In this document: one piece after another, positions 18,244 to 27,719 of the stretch
Layout of the letters: every line of letters starts with the position of its first letter
Position numbering within the stretch: the stretch's first letter is position 1
Assembly: GCF_018402285.1 (NCBI RefSeq)
Contig: NZ_JAGYJH010000006.1
Coordinates: 186,847 to 250,846 of the forward strand
Length of the DNA: 64,000 nt
Source of the DNA: Hyphomonas sp.
Lineage (GTDB): Bacteria; Pseudomonadota; Alphaproteobacteria; Caulobacterales; Hyphomonadaceae
Direction: 5' to 3'
The notes under the pieces: generated by a model
What the model was told of the DNA's origin: nothing
Databases searched by the model: none
The model's input: only the letters and a program-made list of their open reading frames with translations
Made by a program: the position numbers and the translations under genes

Positions 18244-19716
18244 TCAGTTGTTGGCTGACCGGCGCAGAAAGGCCGGGATTTCCAGATCGGCGTCGTCGAA
18301 CGGGGCCGGCTTGGGATGGTCGTCCGGGGAGGTGACAATCTGGCTCGGCACGGCTGGGACGTCGGCGGTGTCGTTCTGGCCCTGAGGGGGCGGGCGGCGC
18401 CAGCCGAAGAGGTTGGCAAAGCCCGCCGGGCGGTCTGCCGCCGGGGCTTCCTTGCGGTCGGAGAAGACGGCCGGCATCTCTGCGGGCTCTTCCTCTTCTT
18501 CTCCAGATTCGGCCTCGGGTTCAGCCGCGGCCAGGACGGGACGGGCAGGCTGAGGACGCGTGATCACGACCGGGCGGTCCTCGTCATTGTCTTCGGCGGC
18601 GGTGGCGGGTTCGGCCTCCTGCGCGTCGGCAGCGGCGTCGGCTTCGATCAGGCGCTCAAGCATTTCCTCGACACCGGCGACGGGGTGGGCGGCAGCGGGC
18701 ACCTCTTCGACCGGGGCGGCGACCGGCTGGCGGACGCTGACAGTGGCAGGCTGGGCGGCGGGCAGGCGGCGGGCGGCTTCGTCGAGACCGGCAGCGACCA
18801 CGGAAACACGGATGCGGCCTTCCAGTTCGGTGTCGAAGGCCGAGCCGATGATGATGTTGGCTTCGGGGTCTGCCTCGCGGCGGATCTCGTTGGCGGCTTC
18901 ATCGAGTTCGAACAGGGTCATGTCATACCCGCCGGTGATATTGATCAGCACGCCTTTGGCGCCGCGGATCGTGACATCGTCGAGCAGCGGATTGTCGATG
19001 GCGGCGCGGGCGGCGTCGAGCGCGCGGGTTTCGCCGGTGGCTTCGCCCATGCCCATCAGGGCGGTCCCCATGCCGCGCATGATGGCGCCAACGTCTGCGA
19101 AGTCGAGATTGATGAGGCCCGGCATGACGATGAGATCGGTGATGCCGCGCACGCCGTTGTAAAGCACGTCATCGGCCATGCGGAAGGCGTCGGCAAAGGT
19201 GGTGCGGTCATTGGCGACGCGGAAGAGGTTCTGGTTGGGCACCACGATCATCGTGTCGACATGGCTGCGGATTCGCGCGAGGCCGTCCTCGGCAAGCTTC
19301 ATCCGGTGGGTGCCTTCAAAGCCGAAGGGCTTGGTGACGACGGCGATGGTGAGGATGCCGAGTTCCTGGGCGGCGCGGGCGATGACCGGCGCTGCGCCGG
19401 TGCCGGTACCACCGCCCATGCCCGCGGCGATGAAAACCATATGGGCGCCGTCAAGGTGCAGGCGGATTTCCTCCAGCGACTCTTCAGCTGCGCGGGCGCC
19501 GATTTCAGGACGCGCACCGGCGCCGAGGCCGCCGGTTGTCTCAAGGCCGAGCTGCAACTTCATGTCGGCGCGGGACCGGGCGAGGGCCTGAGCATCGGTG
19601 TTGGCAACGACGAACTCGACACCCTGAAGGTTGGCTTCGATCATGTTGTTGACGGCGTTGCCGCCAGCCCCGCCTACGCCAAAGACAACGATTTTGGGTC
19701 TGAGTTCCTGGGTCAT
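18244..19716 (-). CDS. ftsZ: Cell division protein FtsZ
   Basis: 490 aa. Tubulin-like GTPase: [15 protein letters not shown] (11-25), the GTP-binding signature GGGTGTG (101-107), and the [15 protein letters not shown] loop with the T7 catalytic region. After about residue 320 comes a roughly 150-residue low-complexity linker rich in A/E/P, as in Caulobacter-type FtsZ. The conserved C-terminal peptide [12 protein letters not shown], which binds FtsA and other partners, is present. It forms the Z-ring. 136 bp separate it from ftsA. Confidence 0.98.
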   Translation of the reverse strand: MTQELRPKIVVFGVGGAGGNAVNNMIEANLQGVEFVVANTDAQALARSRADMKLQLGLETTGGLGAGARPEIGARAAEESLEEIRLHLDGAHMVFIAAGMGGGTGTGAAPVIARAAQELGILTIAVVTKPFGFEGTHRMKLAEDGLARIRSHVDTMIVVPNQNLFRVANDRTTFADAFRMADDVLYNGVRGITDLIVMPGLINLDFADVGAIMRGMGTALMGMGEATGETRALDAARAAIDNPLLDDVTIRGAKGVLINITGGYDMTLFELDEAANEIRREADPEANIIIGSAFDTELEGRIRVSVVAAGLDEAARRLPAAQPATVSVRQPVAAPVEEVPAAAHPVAGVEEMLERLIEADAAADAQEAEPATAAEDNDEDRPVVITRPQPARPVLAAAEPEAESGEEEEEPAEMPAVFSDRKEAPAADRPAGFANLFGWRRPPPQGQNDTADVPAVPSQIVTSPDDHPKPAPFDDADLEIPAFLRRSANN

Positions 19717-19852
19717 CGTGCGCCTGTTCTCACAATTTCGCGTCCCGCCGGACCGTATGAGGCTCCACCATCGCGTGGCGGGCCTAAAAAACGCTTAAGT
19801 GAACGTGGAGAACGCCAGAAACTTTTCAGGGAAACTTTCCCGGGAATTTTCC

Positions 19853-21148
19853 CTAGAAGTTTTCCTTCAGCCAGCGCAGCGCTGTGTTCACCAAAGTGCC
19901 CGATCCGGCAGCATCCTCTGTTGATGCAACGCCAGCCCGCGCAGCATCTGCAAACCCCAACTCCGGATAGAGTATCAGGCCCGAGGCGGTGGAGAAAGCC
20001 GGTGTTGCCAGTGCCTCGCCCAGAAATTCGGCGATGACCGGTTTGCCGAGGCGCACCGGCGCGCGCAGGTAGCGGCTGGCGACCTCCCGGATGCCGGGCA
20101 GCTGGCTAGCCCCGCCTGTCAGCACGACGCGGTGGGGGAGGACCTTGCGCACATCACTTGTCTCCAGAAGCTGGGCGACAAGCTCGAACGTCTCTTCGAT
20201 GCGCGGGGCAATGATGCGGGCAATCTCGCCGCGCTCGGTGCGGGTGGCATGCAGGCGGCCATCATCACCGAGGCGGGCGGCCTCGACGCGCTCGGCAAGG
20301 CCGGGGCCTTCAAGATCTGCGGTGCCAAAAACGGTCTTGATGCGCTCGGCGGCTGCAAAGGTGGTGCCAAGGCCCTGGGCAAGGTCTGCAGTGACATGCT
20401 GGCCGCCGGCGGGCACAAGGCCGAGCCAGGCGGGCGCGCCATTGAGGAAGACCGAGACAGCGGTCACGCCGGCGCCCATGTCGATGCAGATCGTGCCATT
20501 CTCAAGCTCGTCCTCGATCAGCGTGCCAAGGCCTGAGGCGATGGGGGAGGGGACAAGCCGCGTGATGCCCAGATGGGCCCGGCCGACGCATTCGATCAGG
20601 TTGCGCACAATTGATCTGGGCGCAGTGATCACCGCCATGCGGACATGCAGCGTGTTGGCAATCATGCCGACGGGCTGGCGGACGCGGCCGGCGGCGCGGT
20701 CGATGGTGTAGACCACGGGCCAGGCGGCGAGCACTTCGGAATTCTTCTGCGGCACCCGGGCAATCGCCTGGGCATGCAGGCGGCGCACATCGCGCTGGGT
20801 GACCGGGCGTCCGCCCGGCTCGATCTGGGCTTCCACCAGGCAGGAGACAACATGCGGGCCGCTGACGCCGAGGATGACTTCGCTGATCGGCTCGCCTGCT
20901 TCGCGCTCGGCGTCTTCAACGGCCACGCGGATGGTGCGTTCCAGGCCTTCCATGTCGGAGATGCCTGCGCCGGAATAGCCGCGCGTCTGCTGGCGGCCGG
21001 TGCCGAGGATCTGCATGCGGCGCGGGCCCGACCCATCAGGGCGTCCGATGAGGCAGGTGGTTTTCGAGCAGCCGATATCAAGCGCGGCCAAGGTGCCGGC
21101 GCGCTGGCTCTGGAGGCGGGCGAGGCGTTTGGCCGAGAGGTTTGCCAT
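19853..21148 (-). CDS. ftsA: Cell division protein FtsA
   Basis: 431 aa. Actin-like ATPase with phosphate-1 loop LAALDIGCSKTTCLIG near the N-terminus, the 1C domain (about 95-180), ICIDMGAGVTAVSVF (phosphate 2) and VVLTGGASQLPGI (adenosine motif). The C-terminal TALRWLKENF is the amphipathic membrane-targeting helix that anchors FtsZ. The start overlaps the ftsQ stop by 1 nt (TGATG), so translation is coupled. Confidence 0.97.
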   Translation of the reverse strand: MANLSAKRLARLQSQRAGTLAALDIGCSKTTCLIGRPDGSGPRRMQILGTGRQQTRGYSGAGISDMEGLERTIRVAVEDAEREAGEPISEVILGVSGPHVVSCLVEAQIEPGGRPVTQRDVRRLHAQAIARVPQKNSEVLAAWPVVYTIDRAAGRVRQPVGMIANTLHVRMAVITAPRSIVRNLIECVGRAHLGITRLVPSPIASGLGTLIEDELENGTICIDMGAGVTAVSVFLNGAPAWLGLVPAGGQHVTADLAQGLGTTFAAAERIKTVFGTADLEGPGLAERVEAARLGDDGRLHATRTERGEIARIIAPRIEETFELVAQLLETSDVRKVLPHRVVLTGGASQLPGIREVASRYLRAPVRLGKPVIAEFLGEALATPAFSTASGLILYPELGFADAARAGVASTEDAAGSGTLVNTALRWLKENF

Positions 21149-22023
21149 CAGGTGCGCTCACCGGCCGGGGTGAGGGGGCTGGCGAGTTTTGCCTCTTCGG
21201 AGACGCGCAGATAGACGCGGCCGCGCGAGCGCAGGTCGATCATGTCGAGCGGGCGCTGGGTGAGGGCGGTGCGCACCTGCAGCTTGGCGAGGCGGTCCAT
21301 GGCGGGCTCGAGCGCTTCATCTTCGGGCAGTCGAACCGTCACGCCACTGACGAAACGCATGTCCCAGCGGCGCTCGCCCACACGGGTGGCAACAGCGACG
21401 CGGTCGCTTATGTCGGGCGCAGCGGCGAGGGCGCGGGTGAGCTGCGGGGCCGCTTCGGGCGCGCCGAGACCAGCCAGGCGCAGGAGGTGGCCATGATCAT
21501 CTGCCCTGGCATCGGGCAGGATGCGGCCGAGGCCGTCGACGACTTTCCAGTCGCGCCCGTCATGCCAGAGGGCGACCGGTTCAGCCGCTTCAGCGAGGAT
21601 CACGACCTGACCGGGCCAGAGACGGTGTACACGGACGTTGAGGACGTTCTTGGTAGCTTCGACGCGGCGGCGGATGACATAGGGGTCGGCGCGGAACATG
21701 TTCTCGCCCGGCTCGATCATCGCGGCGGCGCGCACTTCATCGGCCAGCGCAGGGTTCAGCTCCAGGCCAATCACGGAGACCGAGCGCACGTCCACGCCGG
21801 CAAGACGGGCGGTATCATCCATGAAACCGCCAAAGCGCGAACCGATCTGCGACATCGATCCCCCCATCCAGGCGGCGGTGGCGACAAGGATGGCAACCAG
21901 CAGCACGATGCCGAAAATCACCGATGAAACGCGCACTTCCTCCCCGGTGGTTTCGTCGATGATCGTGGCGGGCGGTGCGCGGCGGCGGCCGGGAACGGTC
22001 TGGTTGCGCTCTATCTTTGGCAT
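21148..22023 (-). CDS. ftsQ: Cell division protein FtsQ
   Basis: 291 aa. Short cytoplasmic tail, one membrane segment ([20 protein letters not shown]), then the periplasmic POTRA domain ([20 protein letters not shown]) and the FtsQ/DivIB core ([31 protein letters not shown]). It links early and late division proteins. Overlaps ddl by 13 nt and ftsA by 1 nt. Confidence 0.95.
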   Translation of the reverse strand: MPKIERNQTVPGRRRAPPATIIDETTGEEVRVSSVIFGIVLLVAILVATAAWMGGSMSQIGSRFGGFMDDTARLAGVDVRSVSVIGLELNPALADEVRAAAMIEPGENMFRADPYVIRRRVEATKNVLNVRVHRLWPGQVVILAEAAEPVALWHDGRDWKVVDGLGRILPDARADDHGHLLRLAGLGAPEAAPQLTRALAAAPDISDRVAVATRVGERRWDMRFVSGVTVRLPEDEALEPAMDRLAKLQVRTALTQRPLDMIDLRSRGRVYLRVSEEAKLASPLTPAGERT

Positions 22024-22919
22024 GAGGCGTCCTCGATCATCCAGGCGACGAGGTCCTCGAATGCCATGCCCATATGCGCGGCCTGCTCGGGAACGAGCGA
22101 GGTCGGCGTCATGCCGGGCTGGGTATTTGTCTCGAGGATCACGAGCCGGTCCTTCTCTTCATCATAGCGGAAGTCAGACCGTGTCGCTCCGCGGCAGCCA
22201 AGGGCCTGATGCGCAACGAGCGCGGCGTCCATTGCCGCTTTCGTTACCTGCGCGGGCAGCTCTGCCGGGATCACATGCCTTGATCCACCAGCTGCGTATT
22301 TTGCATCAAAGTCGTAATAGTCCCTTAAGGTCGTGATCTCGGTGACGGCGAGGGCCCGGTCGCCAAGGACCGCGACGGTCAGCTCGCGGCCGGGGATGTA
22401 TTCTTCGGCCATCAGATAGTCGCCATAACGCCAGTTCGGGCCGGTCAGTTCCCGGGGTGGGCGGTTGGTGCCCTCGCGCACGATCAGCACGCCGAAGCTG
22501 GAGCCTTCATTCACCGGCTTGATGACATAGGGTGGGGGCAGGGCATGGGACGCGGCGGCCTCGGCGCGGGTGACGCGCTTGTCGGCGGCCACATCGAGAC
22601 CGGCGCCGCGATAGACGGCTTTCGATTTGAGCTTGTCCATGGCCAGGGCAGACGCGAGCACGCCGGAATGGGAGTAGGGGATGCCCATCACCTCCAGCAC
22701 GCCCTGGACGCAGCCATCCTCGCCCCAGGGGCCATGCAGGCCGTTGAGCACCACATCGGGCTTTGCGGCGGCGAGCTGGGCGGCGAGGTCGCGGGTCACG
22801 TCGATCTCGGCAACGTCATAGCCGGCCTTGCGGGCGGCAGCGGCCATCTGCTGGCCGGAAGACAAGGAGACAGGCCGTTCCGAAGACCAGCCGCCATAGA
22901 TCACTGCTACCCGTTTCAT
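22011..22919 (-). CDS. ddl: D-alanine--D-alanine ligase
   Basis: 302 aa. ATP-grasp enzyme: [19 protein letters not shown] at the N-terminus, [19 protein letters not shown], the ATP-binding loop [14 protein letters not shown], and the metal/substrate segment [15 protein letters not shown] then [17 protein letters not shown]. It makes D-Ala-D-Ala for peptidoglycan precursors. Overlaps ftsQ downstream; 382 bp from murB upstream. Confidence 0.95.
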   Translation of the reverse strand: MKRVAVIYGGWSSERPVSLSSGQQMAAAARKAGYDVAEIDVTRDLAAQLAAAKPDVVLNGLHGPWGEDGCVQGVLEVMGIPYSHSGVLASALAMDKLKSKAVYRGAGLDVAADKRVTRAEAAASHALPPPYVIKPVNEGSSFGVLIVREGTNRPPRELTGPNWRYGDYLMAEEYIPGRELTVAVLGDRALAVTEITTLRDYYDFDAKYAAGGSRHVIPAELPAQVTKAAMDAALVAHQALGCRGATRSDFRYDEEKDRLVILETNTQPGMTPTSLVPEQAAHMGMAFEDLVAWMIEDASCQR

Positions 22920-23300
22920 GGGAAATTCCTTCTGCCGCCTGCTGCCGCGCTTTGCCTCTGTTGATGAAGTGATGCGGTGAACAGCGACTTAAGACGCGGC
23001 CCGGGGCGCGTGTCAGGCGGGGGCGGGGCGGTTTTGCGGCGGATTACCGAAATATCATGAGGCGGTGGCACCTGAAGCGGGCGGCACGGAACGTTCCGTT
23101 TGTTCGCCGGCATGACCGGCGCGGTGGCGCTCGCGCCTTCAGGCCGATCTTCACGGTGGAGATGAAGGGGAAGTTTTGAGGGCGTGGGGGGTGAGCGGAG
23201 CGATACCCACCGGTTTGCGTGGAGGATGGTGGGTTACGCCTTCGGCTAACTCACCCTGCGCGGTCTGTCTTGCCAGGGTGTGCCTGGCTGAGAGGTGCTC
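22920..23300. other. Intergenic region between ddl and murB
   Basis: 381 bp with no supported gene. It holds an interspersed-repeat-like hairpin at 23199-23254 and GGAACGTTCC at about 23091, an 8-10-bp palindrome. The gap separates murB from the rest of the division block, so ddl-ftsQ-ftsA-ftsZ probably has its own promoter here. Confidence 0.5.
23199..23262. repeat. GGTGGGTTA/TAACTCACC palindromic repeat
   Basis: GGTGGGTTACGCC-TTC-GGCTAACTCACC (23228-23254) is an imperfect hairpin. An upstream TACCCACC can pair alternatively with GGTGGGTTA. Sequences of this wording are scattered in many proteobacterial intergenic regions, so this is probably a dispersed repeat. Confidence 0.5.
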
Positions 23301-24248
23301 CTAAACCCTCTGCACACGGCCCATGCGGCGAACTTCCCAGCGGAGGTCTACGCCCGACGTTTCCAGAACGCGTGCCCGGACGAGTTCGCCGAGGGCTTCA
23401 AGGTCGGCCGCCGTGGCCTCGCCCGTATTGATCAGGAAGTTGCAGTGGAGGGGGGAGACCTGCGCGCCGCCGACTTTCAGGCCGCGGCAGCCGGCCGCGT
23501 CGATCAGTTTCCAGGCGGAGCGTTGGTCCGGCGTGCCCGGAGGGTCGGGGTTGGCGAAGGTGGAACCGGAGGTTTTTTCCTTGATGGGCTGGGTTTCGGC
23601 GCGGCGGGCCTGAAGGGCGGCGATGTCTGCGTTGATCTTTTCCGGATCGCCCGCGCCCGTGCCTTCCAGGATCAGGCGGGTGACGATGAGGTCGTCCGGC
23701 AAATCGGTATGCCGATAGGAAAAGTGGGCCTCGGGCAGGGCGCCGGGCTTGCCGGGGCCGCGATAGGCGGCGCGGCTGCCATCGCGGCGGAAGCCATGCA
23801 GGGCGACGAGCCGGTCGCGCAGCTCGGCGCCATAGCAGCCGGCATTGGTGCGGGTCGCCCCGCCGAGCGAGCCGGGGATGCCGGAGAGGAATTCCAGGCC
23901 CGTGATGCCATTGGCGGCGGCGGTCTTTGCGACGGCAAGGTCGAGCGCGCCGGCGCGGGCCGACAGCGTTATGCCATCGGTGGCTTCGATCTCGCCCCAG
24001 TATTTGCCCATGAGGCGGATGACAACACCTTCGATGCCGCCATCGCGCACGATGAGGTTTGAACCGACACCCAGCACGGTGACCGGGACAGCTGGGTCGA
24101 GCGCGGCGAGGAAGGTGGCAAGGTCTTCTTCATCGGCGGGCAGGAAGAGCGCGTCTGCCGGGCCGCCGACGCGGAACCAGGTATAGGGGGCAAGCTCGGC
24201 GCCGGGGATCAGCTTGCCGCGCACGGATGGGAAAGAAAGCAGGGTCAT
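23301..24248 (-). CDS. murB: UDP-N-acetylenolpyruvoylglucosamine reductase
   Basis: 315 aa. FAD-binding half: [40 protein letters not shown] and [17 protein letters not shown]. Catalytic half: [14 protein letters not shown] with the proton-donor Ser, and [19 protein letters not shown]. It completes UDP-MurNAc synthesis with NADPH in the cytoplasm. It stands first in the minus-strand envelope cluster. Confidence 0.96.
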   Translation of the reverse strand: MTLLSFPSVRGKLIPGAELAPYTWFRVGGPADALFLPADEEDLATFLAALDPAVPVTVLGVGSNLIVRDGGIEGVVIRLMGKYWGEIEATDGITLSARAGALDLAVAKTAAANGITGLEFLSGIPGSLGGATRTNAGCYGAELRDRLVALHGFRRDGSRAAYRGPGKPGALPEAHFSYRHTDLPDDLIVTRLILEGTGAGDPEKINADIAALQARRAETQPIKEKTSGSTFANPDPPGTPDQRSAWKLIDAAGCRGLKVGGAQVSPLHCNFLINTGEATAADLEALGELVRARVLETSGVDLRWEVRRMGRVQRV

Positions 24249-24319
24249 GGGCGAAACTGGGTTTCCTGAACCGCGCGGAGTGTCAAGCCGCCCGGAAAGG
24301 CCCGCGGGAAGGAGAAGCG

Positions 24320-24892
24320 TTAGCGGGACGGCCCGCCGGGGGGCAGCTCGCCGCGCGGGAGGCCGCCTTGCGCAAACCGGCGGTCTTCCTTCTCGGGCCG
24401 CTCGGGCGCGATGAGGCTCACCAGCGTGATCTCGCCCGCGCCGTCCTGGTAGGAGGCGGCCAGTTGCAGGATCACGGTGAAGAATTCTTCATAGGTGACG
24501 ATCCGGTCGAGATTGGGATCGAAGCGGACCGGATTGGCGAGGGTATCATCGCGCACCGGCATGTTGGCGGCCCAGGCCTGCTGTTCCAGCGCGGTGAGCT
24601 CGCCATCGCCATTGGCGTCGGCCAGCGTAAAGGCTGCGGCAATGCCCTCCCTGAGCTCGTCCTGGGAGAGCACGCCGTTGCCGTCCGCATCAAAGCTCGC
24701 GATCAGCACGCCGCCGGGAACGAGGCGTTCCGCCTTACCGCCGCGCAGGGCGATCTTGTCGGGCTGGCCGGCCTGCTGGCCCGGGAGGCGCACGATTTCG
24801 TCGGTTTCGGTGCCGTCTGCCTCGTTGCCGGAGGCGCCCGCCGTCAGCGGCAGGGCAAGGGAAAGAACAAGGCTGGCAATGAGGGCGCGCAT
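24320..24892 (-). CDS. Exported EF-hand protein
   Basis: 190 aa with an N-terminal signal peptide ([20 protein letters not shown]). Three EF-hand loops: [12 protein letters not shown] (about 69-80), [12 protein letters not shown] (about 92-103) and a degenerate [12 protein letters not shown] (about 124-135). The C-terminal 30 residues are polar and G/P/R-rich. Probably a periplasmic calcium-binding protein; partner unknown. It lies between murB and divL, transcribed away from divL. Confidence 0.8.
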   Translation of the reverse strand: MRALIASLVLSLALPLTAGASGNEADGTETDEIVRLPGQQAGQPDKIALRGGKAERLVPGGVLIASFDADGNGVLSQDELREGIAAAFTLADANGDGELTALEQQAWAANMPVRDDTLANPVRFDPNLDRIVTYEEFFTVILQLAASYQDGAGEITLVSLIAPERPEKEDRRFAQGGLPRGELPPGGPSR

Positions 24893-25018
24893 GCCGGGAA
24901 GGCTCCTGTGAGGCCGGTTTCGTTAACGTAAGTGGGTGTGGCAGGTTTGCAACACCAATCTGCAGGGCCGGCGGCTCCGGGCCCCGGGGGATCTGCTGGC
25001 AGCGTGACGGAGCCTGTA

Positions 25019-25033
25019 TTAACCCCGCCTTAA
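25019..25033. promoter_or_regulatory. CtrA-type box upstream of divL
   Basis: TTAACCCCGCCTTAA is an exact TTAA-N7-TTAA match, 117 bp before the divL ATG, with a further TTAACC half-box about 20 bp on. In Caulobacter DivL controls CtrA activity, so a CtrA site here would close a feedback loop. Confidence 0.65.
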
Positions 25034-25149
25034 CGCTCGCGGCACCATTCATTAACCAGTATAAACCTTCGCGAGTCGCGGCGCCCGTTCGCGTGCGCGG
25101 CCGGCAATGACCGGCAATGTTTTGCCAACGATAGAGGCCCGCTAGCTCG

Positions 25150-27597
25150 ATGACCGCTGAACAGATGCCCATCCTGATGGCAATTGGCACTGCGCTGCTG
25201 GCGCTGGGGGCGCTGCTCTGGGCGCTCCGGGTGTCGGACGGGGCGCGGGGGGCGGCCAAACGCTACCGCGAAGTGGCGGGCGACCGCGAAACCGAGAATG
25301 CCGGGCTCAAATCTGTGTTAGGTGCCCATCCGGGGGTCATTCTCGTCTGGCAGGGCGACCAGCTGGAGCTGGACGGGGACGAAATCACCCCGCCGGAGCT
25401 TTACGGATCGCCCGTGGCGCTCGCTGGATTGCTGAGCTTTACCGATGACGCGATCTCGCCGGACCCGGCAGTTCGCATCGTCGAGGGGCTCGCGGATCTT
25501 GAGGCGCGCGATTCGGCCGGTCAGGACACCACGCTGCGCATCCGCCTGCGGGAGCTGCGCGAGAGCGGCCAACCTTTCTCGCTGACCATCATCGGCACCT
25601 CGGGCCGCTTCCTGGAGGCGGACGGGCGCACGGCCGGGGTGCGCGCGGTGGTTTGGATCAACGACACGACGATCAAGGGGCTGGAGGAAAGCTCGGCCCG
25701 GGGCAAGCTCGAAGAGGCGCGGCAGGTGATTGCGCGCGACCCGACGGCCTTCCTCGACATGCTGGGCAAGGCGCCGTTCCCGGCCTGGCGCGTGTCCGGC
25801 ATGGGGCGCCTGCAATGGGCCAACCCCGCCTATATCGAGGCGGTCGATGGCGGCCATCTCGACCGGGTGCTGGAGCGGCAGATCATGCTGGACCAGGCGG
25901 TCAACGAGCAGGCGCGCAAGACGATCACCGACGGCGCCGAGCATGACGAGACCCGCCATATCGTCATCAATAACCAGCGCCGGGCCATGCGTGTGCTGAC
26001 CTTCCCGCTGTCGGGCGGGGCAGGGTGCATGGCGTTCGATGTGACCGAGCAGGAGAACTCCCGCGAGGAGCTTAACCGCCATGTGCGCGCCCATGACGAG
26101 ACGCTGAACCATGTGGCCGATGCTGTCGCCATCTTCGGGCCGGACCGGAAGCTGAACTTCTACAACAAGGCCTTCCGCGACATGTGGGACCTGGAGGAGA
26201 CCTTCCTGCTGGACCGGCCCAGCCATGGCCAGCTGCTCGACCGGCTGCGCGAGAAGCGCAAGCTTCCGGCACGGATGAACTATGCCGAATGGCGCGCCGA
26301 GGAGATTTCCTACTATCTCGACATTGACGGGGTGAAGGAAGACAAGTGGTCGCTGCCGGATAACCGCACGCTCTCAGTTACGCGCCAGCGCCACCCGATG
26401 GGCGGGCTGCTGGTATTGTTCAAGGACATTACCGACCATCTCTCCCTGCAGACGCGCTTCAACGCGCTGATCAAGACGCAGTCGTCCACGCTGGACAATC
26501 TGCACGAGGCGGTTGCCGTGTTCGGATCGGACGGGCGGCTGAAGCTGCACAACCGCGCCTTCGAGCGGGTGTGGGACATTCCGTCTGACCGGCTGAAGGA
26601 CAAGCCCGACTATGACGATGTGATCCGGGGCTGCGTGCCGCTGTTCCACGACATGGACATCTGGGAAGCGATAAAGGTTCACATCACTGACCCTACCGCG
26701 CGCCAGTCGACCACCGGCGAAATGCGCCGCTCTGATGGCTCGCTGCTGACCTATCTCACCCATCCGCTCCCGGATGGAAACACGATGATCGCCTTCGCCG
26801 ATGTGACCGCCACGCGGCGGGTGGAATCAGCGCTGCGCGACCGGGCTGAGGCCTTCGAGGCGGCCGACCGGCTGAAGACCGAGTTCGTGCGCAATGTGAG
26901 CTACCAGCTGCGCTCGCCGCTGACCACGATCTTCGGCTATGCCGAACTTCTGGAGACTCAGCGCAATGGCCCGCTGACCGAGCGCCAGACAGATCATGTG
27001 CGCGCCATTCTTTCCGCGTCAGACCATCTCAACAAGCTGATCGAGAACATTCTCGACCTCGCCCTGATCGAGGCCGGGCGGCTTGACCTTGAACTCAGCG
27101 ATCTCGACCTTGAGGAAGTGATCCACCAGAGCGTCGAACTGGTTGTCTCGAAAGCCGAAGACACCGAAGTATCCGTACGTGCAGAGATTACCGGGCGGCT
27201 TGGCCAGATGCGGGGCGATGAGCGCCGGATCAAGCAGGTCCTGTTCAACCTCATCTCCAACTCGCTGCGCTTCACCGAGCCTGGCGGAGAAATCGTGGTG
27301 GCGGCTCAGCGCATGGGCGACATGATCACTCTCAGCGTCCGCGATAATGGCGCAGGCCTTGAGGCGGAAAAGCGCGCGACCAGCTTTGACAGCTTCGTCT
27401 CTGGCGACCAGCGCGGCGCGGGTCTCGGCCTGGCACTGGTGAAACATTTCATCCATCTGCATGGCGGCACGGTCGGCATGAAGTCGGTCGATGGCGGGGG
27501 CCTTGAGGTCACCTGCTGGCTGCCCTCGCAAGCCCCGGTCACGGCTTCCCTGCCGCCCAGCCAGAGCAGCTTCGAGCCCCAGCCCACCGCGCATTGA
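25150..27597 (+). CDS. divL: DivL-type tyrosine-containing sensor kinase
   Basis: 815 aa. N-terminal membrane segment (ILMAIGTALLALGALLWALR), then several PAS-like units (about 190-280, 310-420, 440-550), a HisKA-type dimerisation helix and an HATPase domain (N box VLFNLISNSLRFTEPGG, G1 DNGAGLE, G2 GAGLGLALVKHF). The phosphoacceptor position reads NVSYQLRSPLTTIFGY: Tyr585 where kinases have His. This substitution, length and PAS layout define DivL, the atypical kinase that binds DivK and steers CckA-ChpT-CtrA in Caulobacter. An internal double-Gln C-terminus (SSFEPQPTAH) is unstructured. Ends at a strong terminator. Confidence 0.92.
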   Translation: MTAEQMPILMAIGTALLALGALLWALRVSDGARGAAKRYREVAGDRETENAGLKSVLGAHPGVILVWQGDQLELDGDEITPPELYGSPVALAGLLSFTDDAISPDPAVRIVEGLADLEARDSAGQDTTLRIRLRELRESGQPFSLTIIGTSGRFLEADGRTAGVRAVVWINDTTIKGLEESSARGKLEEARQVIARDPTAFLDMLGKAPFPAWRVSGMGRLQWANPAYIEAVDGGHLDRVLERQIMLDQAVNEQARKTITDGAEHDETRHIVINNQRRAMRVLTFPLSGGAGCMAFDVTEQENSREELNRHVRAHDETLNHVADAVAIFGPDRKLNFYNKAFRDMWDLEETFLLDRPSHGQLLDRLREKRKLPARMNYAEWRAEEISYYLDIDGVKEDKWSLPDNRTLSVTRQRHPMGGLLVLFKDITDHLSLQTRFNALIKTQSSTLDNLHEAVAVFGSDGRLKLHNRAFERVWDIPSDRLKDKPDYDDVIRGCVPLFHDMDIWEAIKVHITDPTARQSTTGEMRRSDGSLLTYLTHPLPDGNTMIAFADVTATRRVESALRDRAEAFEAADRLKTEFVRNVSYQLRSPLTTIFGYAELLETQRNGPLTERQTDHVRAILSASDHLNKLIENILDLALIEAGRLDLELSDLDLEEVIHQSVELVVSKAEDTEVSVRAEITGRLGQMRGDERRIKQVLFNLISNSLRFTEPGGEIVVAAQRMGDMITLSVRDNGAGLEAEKRATSFDSFVSGDQRGAGLGLALVKHFIHLHGGTVGMKSVDGGGLEVTCWLPSQAPVTASLPPSQSSFEPQPTAH

Positions 27598-27619
27598 GCG
27601 GGCCCATCGCCTAACAAAC

Positions 27620-27657
27620 AAAAGCCCGGCCTCTCATAGCGAGGCCGGGCTTTTTTT
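27620..27657 (+). terminator. Intrinsic terminator after divL
   Basis: AAAGCCCGGCCTC, loop TCATAGC, GAGGCCGGGCTTT followed by a T-run; a 13-bp perfect stem 20 bp past the divL stop. Confidence 0.95.
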
Positions 27658-27719
27658 CAGGTCTGTGAGCCCCTCATTCCCCTCCTCCCCTCTCCCCGGG
27701 TGGAGAAGGAGCTTGAAGA

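Noticed and set aside
18316-20037. 573-aa open frame opposite ftsZ
   Set aside because: Shadow of the GC-rich ftsZ coding strand; G/A/D-rich with no domain.
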